A stretch of DNA of 64,000 bases from Mycobacterium sp. Z3061 (GTDB lineage Bacteria; Actinomycetota; Actinomycetes; Mycobacteriales; Mycobacteriaceae). Below the pieces are notes generated by a model. It ran no database searches and was not told where the DNA came from. It worked only from the letters and a program-made list of their open reading frames with translations. The translations under genes were made by a program, and so were the position numbers. The stretch is taken from NCBI RefSeq assembly GCF_031583025.1, contig NZ_CP134062.1:1922001-1986000 (forward strand). The letters are read 5' to 3'. Shown piece after piece: positions 16,775 to 24,724 of the stretch (position 1 is the stretch's first letter; each line of letters starts with the position of its first letter).

Positions 16775-17539
16775 CTAAAACTCCGGCCGTCGTGCCACCA
16801 GGCGTTTCACTTCGTCCAAGTCGTAGGGCGCACGCAGTCCGAGAATCAGATGTTCGGCCCCGGCTTCGACCAGCGAACTCATCAGGTCGGGGTCGGCGCG
16901 CTCGATCCACACGGTGCGTTCGATCTCGCGCGGGTCGCGCCCGACCTCGCCACACCACCGATCGATGACCTCGTTCTTGGCCCGGATCGTGTCTGCGTCG
17001 CCGTAGCCGTTCCACATGTCGGCGTGTTGGGCCACCAGGCGCAGCGTGCGTCGTTCCCCGTTGCCGCCGATCAGGATCGGCAACCGGCCAAGTGGTCCCG
17101 GCTGCAACACGGCAAGGCGCCGTCGGATGCGGGGCAGCGTCTCGGCGAGCAGATCCAGTCGTTGAGCGGGCGTGCGCACCGGATAGCCGTATTCGATTTC
17201 GTCCCGGTCCATCCAGCCCGACCCGATGCCCAACACCGCGCGACCCTCCGACAAGTGGTCGAGGGTGCGGGCCATGTCGGCGAGCAGGTCGGGATTGCGG
17301 TAGCCGCACCCGGTGACCAGCATCCCGACCTGAGACACGTTCGGCGCGGTGACTGCCATCGCGGCCAGAATCTGCCAGCCTTCGAAGTGGGTTTCGTCGG
17401 GCGCGCCGTACAGCGGGGGGAAGAAGTGGTCCCATGTCCACAGGCTGTCCACCCCGAGCCGGTCGACCGCCTGCCACGCCGCGCGCAGGTCGGCCATGGT
17501 GGTGTTCTGTGGATGTATCTGCACGCCGATTTTCACCAT
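16775..17539 (-). CDS. LLM-class F420-dependent oxidoreductase in an arsenic operon
   Basis: The 254-residue enzyme is a short LLM-class TIM barrel: KIGVQIHPQ, LWTWDHFFPP, MAVTAPNVSQVGMLVTGCGYRNPDLLADMARTLDHLSEGR, and LGIGSGWMDRDEIEYG, the cofactor-phosphate loop. It starts 6 bases after the stop of the arsenite exporter gene and reads the same way, so it belongs to the ArsR-ACR3 transcript. A role in handling arsenic compounds or the stress they cause is possible but only inferred from position. The reading frame extends far upstream through the ACR3 gene in another frame; the ATG at 17539 starts a canonical N-terminus. Confidence 0.8.
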   Translation of the reverse strand: MVKIGVQIHPQNTTMADLRAAWQAVDRLGVDSLWTWDHFFPPLYGAPDETHFEGWQILAAMAVTAPNVSQVGMLVTGCGYRNPDLLADMARTLDHLSEGRAVLGIGSGWMDRDEIEYGYPVRTPAQRLDLLAETLPRIRRRLAVLQPGPLGRLPILIGGNGERRTLRLVAQHADMWNGYGDADTIRAKNEVIDRWCGEVGRDPREIERTVWIERADPDLMSSLVEAGAEHLILGLRAPYDLDEVKRLVARRPEF

Positions 17540-17544
17540 CGACG

Positions 17545-18615
17545 TCAAGCATGCTCCAAAGAGTCGCCGGTTCGGCCCCGCAGCGGGAATCGGCGACGCA
17601 GAGCCAGTGACACGTAGACCAGTGCCACCAGCACCGGTACTTCGATGAGAGGTCCGACGACACCGGCGAGGGCCTGCCCGGAAGTGACGCCGTAGGTGGC
17701 GATCGCGACGGCGATGGCCAACTCGAAGTTGTTGCCGGCGGCGGTGAAAGCCAGCGTGGTGGTGCGTTCGTAACCCAGGCCCAGCGTGGCGCCCAGTAGG
17801 TAGCCGCCGCCCCACATGATGGCGAAGTAGGCCAGCAGCGGAAGCGCGATGCGCGCGACGTCCCACGGCCGGTTGGTGATCTGATCGCCTTGCAGCGCAA
17901 AGAGTATGACGATGGTGAACAGCAGGCCGTACAGGGCCCACGGGCCCACGGTGGTCAGAAACTTCGTCTCGTACCAGTCGCGGCCCCTGGCCCGTTCGCC
18001 GAACCGGCGGGAGAGGTAACCGGCGAGCAGCGGGATGCCCAGGAAGATGAGAACGGATTTGGCGATCTGCCACGGAGACGTGGAGATCGAGGTCTGGGAC
18101 AGGCCCAGCCAGCCGGGCAGCACAGACAGGTAGAACCAGCCGAGTACGGCGAACATGAGCACCTGGAAGATCGAGTTCAGAGCGACGAGCACGGCGGCGG
18201 CCTCGCGGTCACCGCAGGCCAGGTCGTTCCAGATGATGACCATGGCGATGCAGCGGGCCAGTCCGACGATGATCAGGCCGGTGCGGTACTCGGGCAGGTC
18301 CGCCAGCAGCAGCCAGGCGAGGGCGAACATCAGTGCCGGTCCGAGCACCCAATTCAGCAGCAGCGAACTGACCAGCATCCTGCGGTCGGCGGTGACGGTG
18401 TCGAGGCGGTCGTAGCGCACCTTGGCTAGCACCGGATACATCATGATCAGCAGGCCCAGGGCGATCGGCAGCGATATCCCGTCGATCTGCACCTTCTGCA
18501 GGGCGGTGTTCAGCCCCGGTGCCCAGCGGCCGAGCAACAGGCCGGTGGCCATGGCGATGCCGATCCATACCGGGAGGAACCGATCGAGTGTGGAGAGCTT
18601 GGGGCCGTCCGTCAT
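17545..18615 (-). CDS. acr3: ACR3-family arsenite efflux permease
   Basis: This 356-residue membrane protein has ten hydrophobic helices and ACR3 signatures: LDRFLPVWIGIAMATGLLLG, the RYDRLDTVTADRRML loop, LIIVGLARCIAMVIIWNDLACGDREAA, which holds the conserved essential Cys, and TTLAFTAAGNNFELAIAVAI. It exports arsenite (and perhaps antimonite) by proton exchange. The ATG at 18615 overlaps the stop of arsR by four bases. An earlier in-frame start inside arsR adds 30 unlikely residues. Confidence 0.93.
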   Translation of the reverse strand: MTDGPKLSTLDRFLPVWIGIAMATGLLLGRWAPGLNTALQKVQIDGISLPIALGLLIMMYPVLAKVRYDRLDTVTADRRMLVSSLLLNWVLGPALMFALAWLLLADLPEYRTGLIIVGLARCIAMVIIWNDLACGDREAAAVLVALNSIFQVLMFAVLGWFYLSVLPGWLGLSQTSISTSPWQIAKSVLIFLGIPLLAGYLSRRFGERARGRDWYETKFLTTVGPWALYGLLFTIVILFALQGDQITNRPWDVARIALPLLAYFAIMWGGGYLLGATLGLGYERTTTLAFTAAGNNFELAIAVAIATYGVTSGQALAGVVGPLIEVPVLVALVYVSLALRRRFPLRGRTGDSLEHA

Positions 18616-18986
18616 GCCGGCGCTCCCGAGGCCATGTCGTGGTGGACCCCAAGGGCTACCGAGAGGACGTGCACCGCCCCCGGTACGACCGCGTAGTACA
18701 CCCAAGACCCGCGGCGCGTCGAGGTGAGCAATCCGGCCTCGCGCAGCACCTTGAGGTGGTGAGAGATGGTCGGCTGCGAGACGGCAAGACCTTCGGACAC
18801 CTCACAGACGCAGGCCTCGCCACCGGCGCGGCTCGCCACCGCACTGAACAGCCGGAGTCGGACCGGGTCGGCCAGCGCTTTGAGCTTCACGGCGAGCTCG
18901 GCCGCATCCTCGGCCGACAGGGGTTCGACGAGCAATGGGGTGGCCTCGCAGCAACTGTCGGCTACAGACGGGCGGTACTTTGACAC
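18612..18986 (-). CDS. ArsR-family metalloregulator (arsenic operon)
   Basis: The 124-residue repressor has an ArsR/SmtB winged helix (LAVKLKALADPVRLRLFSAVA, VCEVSEGLAVSQPTISHHLKVLREAGLL). Metal ligand candidates are the N-terminal pair SCCEA (Cys12, Cys13) and the recognition-helix-adjacent ACVCEV pair, the classic CxC trivalent-arsenic site. The GTG at 18986 is chosen because the imperfect palindrome at 18989-19000 abuts it, which fits a leaderless repressed transcript; earlier starts exist in frame. First gene of arsR-acr3-LLM. Confidence 0.85.
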   Translation of the reverse strand: MSKYRPSVADSCCEATPLLVEPLSAEDAAELAVKLKALADPVRLRLFSAVASRAGGEACVCEVSEGLAVSQPTISHHLKVLREAGLLTSTRRGSWVYYAVVPGAVHVLSVALGVHHDMASGAPA

Positions 18987-18988
18987 TC

Positions 18989-19000
18989 GTCGATATTGAC
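18989..19000. promoter_or_regulatory. Imperfect palindrome, candidate ArsR operator
   Basis: GTCGATATTGAC has GTC/GAC outer arms and an ATAT core, resembling the AT-centred operators of ArsR/SmtB repressors. It lies 2 bp upstream of the GTG start of arsR. A related element, ATCTATATTGAT, precedes arsC. Confidence 0.45.
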
Positions 19001-19030
19001 AGTCATCGAATACTTCGGCAAGGAAGCTCA

Positions 19031-19972
19031 TCAGCGATCTTGTCGTGGCACTCCGCCGCGCAACATCTGATGAGTGGTCGCCGTGGCGGTTTTCAGCCAC
19101 AACCTCAACAGATGCCGCCTCGCTGCGGGGGATTCTTCGTCGGTGTAGGCCTCCCGCGAGTGCAGGACGACGGTGTTGTTGAGCAGTTGTACGTCTCCGG
19201 GCTCGAACCGCATCTCGATGTGGAAGGCCGGGTCGTTGGCGATAGACTCAACCAGATCTAGTGCCGCACATTGCTTTTCGGTTAACCTGGGCGCCTCGGG
19301 GTGGCGCTGTGAATCGCGGATGTACCAGGCGATGAAGAACAGCCGTGGCGTCGCGTCGATGTCGGTGATGGGTGACAGCTCGAAGAACGGTGGCTCGCCG
19401 GCGCTCTGCTCCTCGTTGCGATCCCAGGGCATCGGCTGATACATCACGTCCACCAGATGCGGAGCCCGCCGCAACATCTCGTTGTAGACGGCGTGCGCGC
19501 TGACGATCCTGGACTCACCACCGGCCTTGGCCGGATGCAGACACAGCAACCCGACGATGTCCGAGCCGTCGCTGTGGAAATCCTGACGCAGGTTTGTCCG
19601 GTACTTACGTACCCCGGGGGCTGCGGGCAGGCGTTCGTCCCGAATGTGGGTGATGACGTTGGCGTCTCGGTCTTGGCCGACCGGCTCACCCAGCAGCCTG
19701 CCCAGGCCGAGGTACGCACGCTCGGTCTGGGCTTCGGTGAGTGCGTCGATGGGAAATCGCCGCACCCGGACGAAGCCGGGTCCGTGGGTCAACAGCTCGG
19801 CCCAGCGGCGCGCGGCGGATCGGAAATGCTCTGCCAGACCAGCCAGTTCGCCACCGTGGCCGTAGGCGATCAGCGCCTGTCGATCGTCAGCGGACAGGTC
19901 GAACGACCAGAGCGCCTCGTCGGGGAAGTCGCACGGCGTCCACACCGAGGGCCCGCGGACCGCCGGTCTCAC
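19031..19972 (-). CDS. TauD/TfdA-family Fe(II)/2-oxoglutarate dioxygenase
   Basis: The 313-residue protein has the TauD-type facial triad: His and Asp in QDFHSDGSDIVGLLC and the distal His in LLNNTVVLHSREAYTD, with a 2-oxoglutarate-binding Arg expected in RRHLLRLWL. Such enzymes hydroxylate and often cleave C-S, C-P, C-N or C-O bonds. The GTG start overlaps the stop of arsI by four bases (GTGA), so it is coupled to the arsenic C-As lyase gene. That suggests, without proof, action on an organoarsenical or another arsenic-related metabolite. Confidence 0.82.
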   Translation of the reverse strand: MRPAVRGPSVWTPCDFPDEALWSFDLSADDRQALIAYGHGGELAGLAEHFRSAARRWAELLTHGPGFVRVRRFPIDALTEAQTERAYLGLGRLLGEPVGQDRDANVITHIRDERLPAAPGVRKYRTNLRQDFHSDGSDIVGLLCLHPAKAGGESRIVSAHAVYNEMLRRAPHLVDVMYQPMPWDRNEEQSAGEPPFFELSPITDIDATPRLFFIAWYIRDSQRHPEAPRLTEKQCAALDLVESIANDPAFHIEMRFEPGDVQLLNNTVVLHSREAYTDEESPAARRHLLRLWLKTATATTHQMLRGGVPRQDR

Positions 19973-20403
19973 CGTGCCGTCGCCTCCGCGCCGCAGCAAC
20001 GGGCATCCTCGGCATCCGGCTCCGGGGCGAAGAAGGTGTCCGAGTCGGCCAGCTTCGTGTAGACCTCCCAGCGGTGCCCACCCGGACCGTTGACCCACAC
20101 CTTGTCCTGCTTGGCGAAGCAGCAGGTGGTGCCCAACTCCTCTTCGGTGAACAGTCCCTCGGCGGTCAGCCGGGCGATCTGGGCGTGTACCTCGTCGCTC
20201 GAGTCGACCTCCACGCCGAGGTGGTTGAGCGTGCCGCCCTGGCCGGGGTTCTCCAGCAGGACCAGCTTCAGCGGCGGCTCGTCGAGGGCGAAGTTGGCAT
20301 AGCCCGGCTTGACCTTGGCCGGCGCCGTATTGAACAGCTTGGAATAGAACGCGATGGCCTCGTCGATGTCATCGACGTTGAGGGCCAACTGAATACGGGA
20401 CAT
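19969..20403 (-). CDS. arsI: ArsI/CadI-type VOC protein (C-As lyase-like)
   Basis: The 144-residue VOC protein is a close relative of M. tuberculosis CadI (Rv2641) and of ArsI, the iron-dependent dioxygenase that cleaves the C-As bond of trivalent methyl- and phenyl-arsenicals. Recognisable parts are IQLALNVDDIDEAIAFYSKLF, PAKVKPGYANFAL, LNHLGVEVDS and ELGTTCCFAKQDKVWVNGPGG, with a vicinal Cys pair for arsenic. A C-terminal ARCCGAEA adds another Cys pair. It is divergent from an ArsR gene with operator-like palindromes in between. Confidence 0.88.
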   Translation of the reverse strand: MSRIQLALNVDDIDEAIAFYSKLFNTAPAKVKPGYANFALDEPPLKLVLLENPGQGGTLNHLGVEVDSSDEVHAQIARLTAEGLFTEEELGTTCCFAKQDKVWVNGPGGHRWEVYTKLADSDTFFAPEPDAEDARCCGAEATAR

Positions 20404-20426
20404 GGCATGCCTCCTGGTGACCTTTA

Positions 20427-20438
20427 CGACATATGTCG
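20427..20438. promoter_or_regulatory. Perfect palindrome, probable ArsR operator for arsI
   Basis: CGACATATGTCG is a perfect 12-bp palindrome 23 bp upstream of the arsI start. The same core recurs as CGATATATGTCA at 20473-20484. Confidence 0.65.
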
Positions 20439-20472
20439 AAGTTATGTGCTGCTGCCTAGCATGCCACCTTTT

Positions 20473-20484
20473 CGATATATGTCA
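20473..20484. promoter_or_regulatory. Second operator-like copy for the divergent arsR
   Basis: CGATATATGTCA differs at two positions from the perfect palindrome at 20427-20438 and lies 21 bp upstream of the divergent arsR start, so each promoter of this intergenic region has its own copy. Confidence 0.5.
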
Positions 20485-20505
20485 ACATTGTGGCATCATG
20501 AGTTC

Positions 20506-20865
20506 ATGCCCAAAGCGTTGCCGGTGATCGACATCTCCGCACCGGTGTGTTGTGCACCGGTGGCCGCCGGAGCGATGACCGACGACGACGCCTTGCAGAT
20601 CGCGCTGCGACTCAAGGCACTCGCCGATCCGGCGCGCGTGAAGATCATGTCGCTGCTGTTCGGTGCCACAGGCGACGGATGCAACAGTGGGGAGTTGGCG
20701 ACGGCGATCGGGGTGGGCGAGTCCACGGTCAGCCACCATCTGAACCAGTTGCGAAACGCGGGGCTGGTCGAGTCGACCAGGCGCGGAACCAGCGTCTATC
20801 ACCGCCCGCACCGCGCCGCGGTGGCTGCGCTGGTCGGGGTTCTCGATCCGAACTGCTGTTCCTAG
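20506..20865 (+). CDS. ArsR-family metalloregulator (arsI locus)
   Basis: The 119-residue winged-helix repressor has IALRLKALADPARVKIMSLLF and VGESTVSHHLNQLRNAGLVEST. Candidate arsenic ligands are the N-terminal pair in SAPVCCAPVA (Cys15, Cys16) and a C-terminal pair in DPNCCS; the usual CxC of the recognition helix is replaced by GCNSGEL. This differs from the first ArsR and suggests a different binding site, as known for ArsR variants with N- or C-terminal cysteines. Divergent from arsI. Confidence 0.85.
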   Translation: MPKALPVIDISAPVCCAPVAAGAMTDDDALQIALRLKALADPARVKIMSLLFGATGDGCNSGELATAIGVGESTVSHHLNQLRNAGLVESTRRGTSVYHRPHRAAVAALVGVLDPNCCS

Positions 20866-20873
20866 AACGACTT

Positions 20874-21296
20874 TCAGCGTCTCGCGGTATCGGGCAGCAA
20901 CTCGGCGATGAGGTCTTTGACACGGGCCGCGATCTGATCACGGATTGGCCGCACCGCTTCCACGCCCTTGCCGGCGGGGTCCTCGAGCACCCAGTCGCGG
21001 TAGCTCTTGCCGGGAAAGAACGGGCAGGTGTCCCCGCAACCCATGGTGATCACGACGTCGGAGGCCGCAACCGCGTCAGTCGTCAGGATCTTCGGGTTCT
21101 GGGTGGAGATGTCGATGCCGACCTCGGCCATGGCCTGTACCGCGGCGGGATTGACCGCGTCGGCCGGCGCGCTGCCCGCCGAGCGCACTTCGATGGCGTC
21201 ACCGGCCAGCGTCGCGAGAAACCCGGCAGCCATCTGCGAGCGGCCGGCGTTGTGGACGCACACGAACAGCACGGACGGCTTCGGACTCATCGACAT
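20874..21296 (-). CDS. arsC: Arsenate reductase, low-molecular-weight phosphatase type
   Basis: The 140-residue enzyme has the P-loop CVHNAGRS (Cys13 nucleophile to Ser20) and a redox pair in MGCGDTCPFFPG, the layout of thioredoxin- or mycothiol-linked arsenate reductases. It reduces arsenate to arsenite, which ACR3 exports. It converges with the second arsR across 8 bases. The palindrome-like ATCTATATTGAT ends nearly at the start codon. Confidence 0.9.
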   Translation of the reverse strand: MSMSPKPSVLFVCVHNAGRSQMAAGFLATLAGDAIEVRSAGSAPADAVNPAAVQAMAEVGIDISTQNPKILTTDAVAASDVVITMGCGDTCPFFPGKSYRDWVLEDPAGKGVEAVRPIRDQIAARVKDLIAELLPDTARR

Positions 21297-21298
21297 AC

Positions 21299-21310
21299 AT
21301 CTATATTGAT
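21299..21310. promoter_or_regulatory. Operator-like element of arsC
   Basis: ATCTATATTGAT has ATC/GAT arms and an AT core, related to GTCGATATTGAC before the first arsR. It begins 2 bp upstream of the arsC ATG, pointing to a leaderless, ArsR-controlled transcript. Confidence 0.35.
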
Positions 21311-21397
21311 AGGGATCGAATCAGCGGTCAATCCGGCGGTGGCTGCGGGAGTAGTCCATCGCGTCCGCGATACTCGGTGAGTGATCGGTACTGGCAT

Positions 21398-22333
21398 ATG
21401 ACGGATCGTCCGAAACTCACGGTGTACCTGCGCAACTTCAGCGACGACCCGAACCCCGACTGGAATGCCACCCTCGAAACCGCCCGCGCCATGGACGCAG
21501 CCGGAGTCGATCGCGTCGTGGTGTCCGACCACGTCGTCTTCGGCGAGAACCTGGACGCCTACGCCGATCCGGCGGTCGGAGGTACCACCGGTGGCAGACA
21601 ACCGACCGGCCCCGACGGCCAGTGGCTGGAACCCCTCATCCTGCTAACCGCGATCGCCGCGACCACCACCCGGATCAGGCTGGGAACGTCGGTGCTGCTG
21701 GCCGCGCTGCGACGGCCGGCCGTGCTGGCCAAGCAGTTGGCCACCATGGATGTGCTTTCCGGCGGACGGATCGATCTGGGTGTCGGAATCGGTTGGCAAC
21801 GCGAGGAGTACCAGGCCGCCGGGTTGCCGTTCGAGCGTCGCGGTCGCCTGCTCGACCACACGCTGGAGGTGTGCCAGGCGCTGTGGACGCAGCGGCGGGG
21901 CGTCTACAGCTCGCCGGAGCTGTCGTTCGACGGCATCCATCAGATGCCAAAACCGATGCAGCCCAATGGAATTCCAATTTGGGTGAGTGGGACCGTCAAT
22001 CCGGCCGTCGCCAAGCGGTTGAGCAGGTTCGGAATGCGCTGGATCCCGTGGGGTCCGGCCATCACCGATCTCCAAGGCGCGATCCCGGCGATGAAGCGCG
22101 CGATCGCCGACACGGGTGCAGACCCGGATGGACTCCGGGTGCAGGGTTCGGCGGTCCTGGTCAGAGGCGCCGATCGCCGGATCGATGTGGATGCCTCGGT
22201 TGCGGTGGTCCCGCGCATCGTGGCGGACGGCGCCACCGACATCCGCTTCTCGGGATCGGTGCCCTCCGATCCCGGGCAGGCCCAGGAGATGCTGGCAGAC
22301 CTGGTCGGCGCCTTTCGTAAGGTCACCGACTGA
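21398..22333 (+). CDS. LLM-class F420-dependent oxidoreductase
   Basis: The 311-residue enzyme is a standard LLM oxidoreductase: TVYLRNFSDD, DRVVVSDHVVFGENLDAY, RLGTSVLLAALRRPAVLAKQLATMDVLSGGRIDLGVGIGWQREEY and FDGIHQMPKPMQPNGIPIWVSG. The SGGRIDLGVGIGW loop contacts F420 in characterised members. The ATG at 21398 is used; a GTG at 21377 adds seven residues. It stands alone between arsC and a convergent DUF732 gene. Confidence 0.83.
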   Translation: MTDRPKLTVYLRNFSDDPNPDWNATLETARAMDAAGVDRVVVSDHVVFGENLDAYADPAVGGTTGGRQPTGPDGQWLEPLILLTAIAATTTRIRLGTSVLLAALRRPAVLAKQLATMDVLSGGRIDLGVGIGWQREEYQAAGLPFERRGRLLDHTLEVCQALWTQRRGVYSSPELSFDGIHQMPKPMQPNGIPIWVSGTVNPAVAKRLSRFGMRWIPWGPAITDLQGAIPAMKRAIADTGADPDGLRVQGSAVLVRGADRRIDVDASVAVVPRIVADGATDIRFSGSVPSDPGQAQEMLADLVGAFRKVTD

Positions 22334-22945
22334 TCAGATCGCGGCGACCAGCTTGCTGTACTGCGGGCAGTAGGCCCGGACGGAGATGGCGACGAAGTCC
22401 TCGGCGTGGGCCGCGAAGTCCGGGCTGCTGGAACGGAATTGCGCGACCACCTCTTGCACCGTCATGCCCTGTCCGATGTTCTGGCACACCGTCTTGCCGT
22501 TGAAGACGGCGGCTTCAGGGTTGGCGAATTGGATGCCCTTGTCGTTGAGCGCGGCGATGTACCGGCTGTCCTGGTCCGCCGTGGACGAGACGGTGGTGGT
22601 GGCCGGTGCCGTGGTGGTCACCGGCGCGGCCGTGGTTCGCGTCGGCTCCGAGGCTGTCTCGGACGTGTTGTTCTTGTGCATCAACCAGCCCGCGACCACG
22701 ATCACCACGGCCAGGGCCAGGCAGATGAGCAGGACGGTGGCGGCTCGGGTCCACGCCGTGGTCCAGGACTGGTCGACGTCGGCCTCTTCGGGGACTGCGG
22801 CGGGGTTTGCCCGGCTGCCGGGCGCCGACGCACTGTCCTGAATGTCCGGCAGCTCGTTGCCGCTCGACCACGCCAGGTTCGCCGACTCTGCCGTCTCGCC
22901 CGCGTTGTAGTCGGCGCCTCCGACCCGGTCGACCATGGGGGTCAT
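22334..22945 (-). CDS. DUF732 protein with N-terminal membrane anchor
   Basis: The 203-residue protein has a cytoplasmic N-terminus of about 65 residues, one membrane helix (ATVLLICLALAVVIVVAGWLM), a Thr/Ala-rich linker (TTAAPVTTTAPATTTVSS) and a C-terminal DUF732 domain: YIAALNDKGIQFANPEAAV, KTVCQNIGQGMTVQEVV and the final YCPQY. DUF732 is a small mycobacterial secreted domain with a conserved Cys pair and unknown function. The start was set at the ATG giving TPMVDRVGG; longer frames extend into the patatin gene. Confidence 0.78.
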   Translation of the reverse strand: MTPMVDRVGGADYNAGETAESANLAWSSGNELPDIQDSASAPGSRANPAAVPEEADVDQSWTTAWTRAATVLLICLALAVVIVVAGWLMHKNNTSETASEPTRTTAAPVTTTAPATTTVSSTADQDSRYIAALNDKGIQFANPEAAVFNGKTVCQNIGQGMTVQEVVAQFRSSSPDFAAHAEDFVAISVRAYCPQYSKLVAAI

Positions 22946-22965
22946 GGTAGTCCGGGCGGACCGTC

Positions 22966-24687
22966 TCAGGTCAGGTGGCGGTTGCGCCAGCGGGACAGGC
23001 GACCGCTCGGAGACTGAATCGCGGCCATCACCGAGCTCATCGACGATGCCACCGACTTGGCGTGTTCCTGCGGGTGTGCGGTGGGAACCGCGGGCGCGTC
23101 GCCCACCCACCAGGTCGGCGACAACAACGCCGATGTCACCGGAATCGCCCGCTCGACGCTGGCCCGCCCCCACCGGTAGGCGCGGTCGATCGCGGTGGTG
23201 GACGGGGCGAGGTTGATCGGCGACAGGGTCGGCTCGAAGCGGACGAGGTGGTCGGCATAGGGCAGGTTGCGCAGCATCTGCAGCTGGATCGCCTGCAGGA
23301 TCGGGGCCAGCCACAGATGTCGCGAATCCCATTGCGGGTGAAAGCAATCGAACGCCAGGTAGCAAGCGTTGCGGGTGCCGATCTTGCCGTCGCGCACGCG
23401 CTTCCAGGCCAGCTCCACGGGTACGTTACTGGCCGCGCCGCCGTCGACCAGCGCCGCGATATCCCGCTCGGCGAACAGGTCCTCGAGCAGTGGCAGCATC
23501 CGTGCGTCGCTCGTCTCGTGGTGCAGCACACCGGGAATCGCCGAGGAGAAGGACGCCGCGTCGAGGACGTCGAAGTCGAGTGCCGGATCATCGCCGGAGA
23601 TCACGATCGGCTTGACCACCCGCAGGTCGATGAACGCCGAGACTTGCCACATGCGGGCCGCCACCAATGGCCCGATTCCGATGGGGCGGAAGGGAAGTGA
23701 GCGAAGTTGTAAAGCCGCCAGCTCGGGGCGGCGAAACCGTGAGGGCAGCGCCGCGTACGGTTGCCGGCGGACTCCGGCGACCACGACGTCGAACGGAATC
23801 GCCAGATCCGACATCCGCATGCGCTCGCCGTCTTCTGTGCTGAGCAGGGCGTGCGCGAACTGGTCGAAACGCAGCGCGAACAGGCCGGCCATCCCGTGGC
23901 GGCGCCGCACCCGCTCGGGCCCGAGGATGGCGCGGTAGGACACCGTTTTGGCCCAGGCCACGTACTCCTCGATCGGCACCGGAAGTTCGCGGGCGACCAG
24001 GCTGCCGATGATCGACCCGAACGACGAGCCGATCATGTAGTCGGGCACCTGGCCGGATTCCAACAGGCGCGCCATACCGCCGATGTAGACGAAGCCGGCG
24101 CCACCACCGCCGCCGAGCACGGTGACGAGCTTCTTGTAGCCCACCTCGGCGTCGAGTTCGGCAGCCGAGAAGTCGTTGCGGTGGCGATCGATGAGTACCT
24201 GTCGCTGGTCTTCCTGGTCGTCGGCCAGGCCGGCCAACACCTCGCGTGCCGCCGTCAACGCCTTGACCTGGTCGGGTTCCTCGCGCAACGGAGCGAACAA
24301 CGCATCGACGACCCTGGATCGCCACGGTCCGATTTCCGCGCCGACCGAGATGTCCCCACGGCCCCGGGCGCCACCCGGGCCCGCCACCCCCGGTTCGAAG
24401 TCGGCCAGCCGGGCGAAGTTCAGGATGTAGCGCAGTCTGCGCAGTTGCTCGTCGCTGAGTACGTCTGGGTTGGCCAGGTGGTTGCGCACCAGCCGGTTTT
24501 CCATCTTCTGCAACAGCAGGGCTGGGTCCGCCGACGGCAGGTCGACGGTGTCCAGGGCGGCATCGGTGGCTTTGGTCTCGTCGTCCTCGATGTCCTCGAG
24601 GGCCGGCACGAGGTCGAACGCGGGCGCTCGGTGACCCCTGCGGGCACCGAATCGGCCGCGGACTATGTCGGCGAACGGGATCTCCAT
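22966..24687 (-). CDS. Patatin-like phospholipase
   Basis: The 573-residue protein has a patatin catalytic core: oxyanion loop VTVLGGGGGAGFVYIGG, nucleophile Ser222 in GSSFGSIIGS (GxSxG), and the dyad Asp in AALVDGGAASNVP. About 190 residues precede the core and hold an acidic N-terminus and helices; the C-terminal 120 residues are also family-typical of mycobacterial patatin-like proteins. It probably hydrolyses acyl lipids. The ATG at 24687 has GAGAGG about 10 bases upstream, which supports it over the ATG six codons earlier. Downstream partner of an SPFH gene. Confidence 0.85.
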   Translation of the reverse strand: MEIPFADIVRGRFGARRGHRAPAFDLVPALEDIEDDETKATDAALDTVDLPSADPALLLQKMENRLVRNHLANPDVLSDEQLRRLRYILNFARLADFEPGVAGPGGARGRGDISVGAEIGPWRSRVVDALFAPLREEPDQVKALTAAREVLAGLADDQEDQRQVLIDRHRNDFSAAELDAEVGYKKLVTVLGGGGGAGFVYIGGMARLLESGQVPDYMIGSSFGSIIGSLVARELPVPIEEYVAWAKTVSYRAILGPERVRRRHGMAGLFALRFDQFAHALLSTEDGERMRMSDLAIPFDVVVAGVRRQPYAALPSRFRRPELAALQLRSLPFRPIGIGPLVAARMWQVSAFIDLRVVKPIVISGDDPALDFDVLDAASFSSAIPGVLHHETSDARMLPLLEDLFAERDIAALVDGGAASNVPVELAWKRVRDGKIGTRNACYLAFDCFHPQWDSRHLWLAPILQAIQLQMLRNLPYADHLVRFEPTLSPINLAPSTTAIDRAYRWGRASVERAIPVTSALLSPTWWVGDAPAVPTAHPQEHAKSVASSMSSVMAAIQSPSGRLSRWRNRHLT

Positions 24688-24724
24688 GAGGAACCACCCT
24701 CTCATGGGTGGCTCCCGCTGGTGC

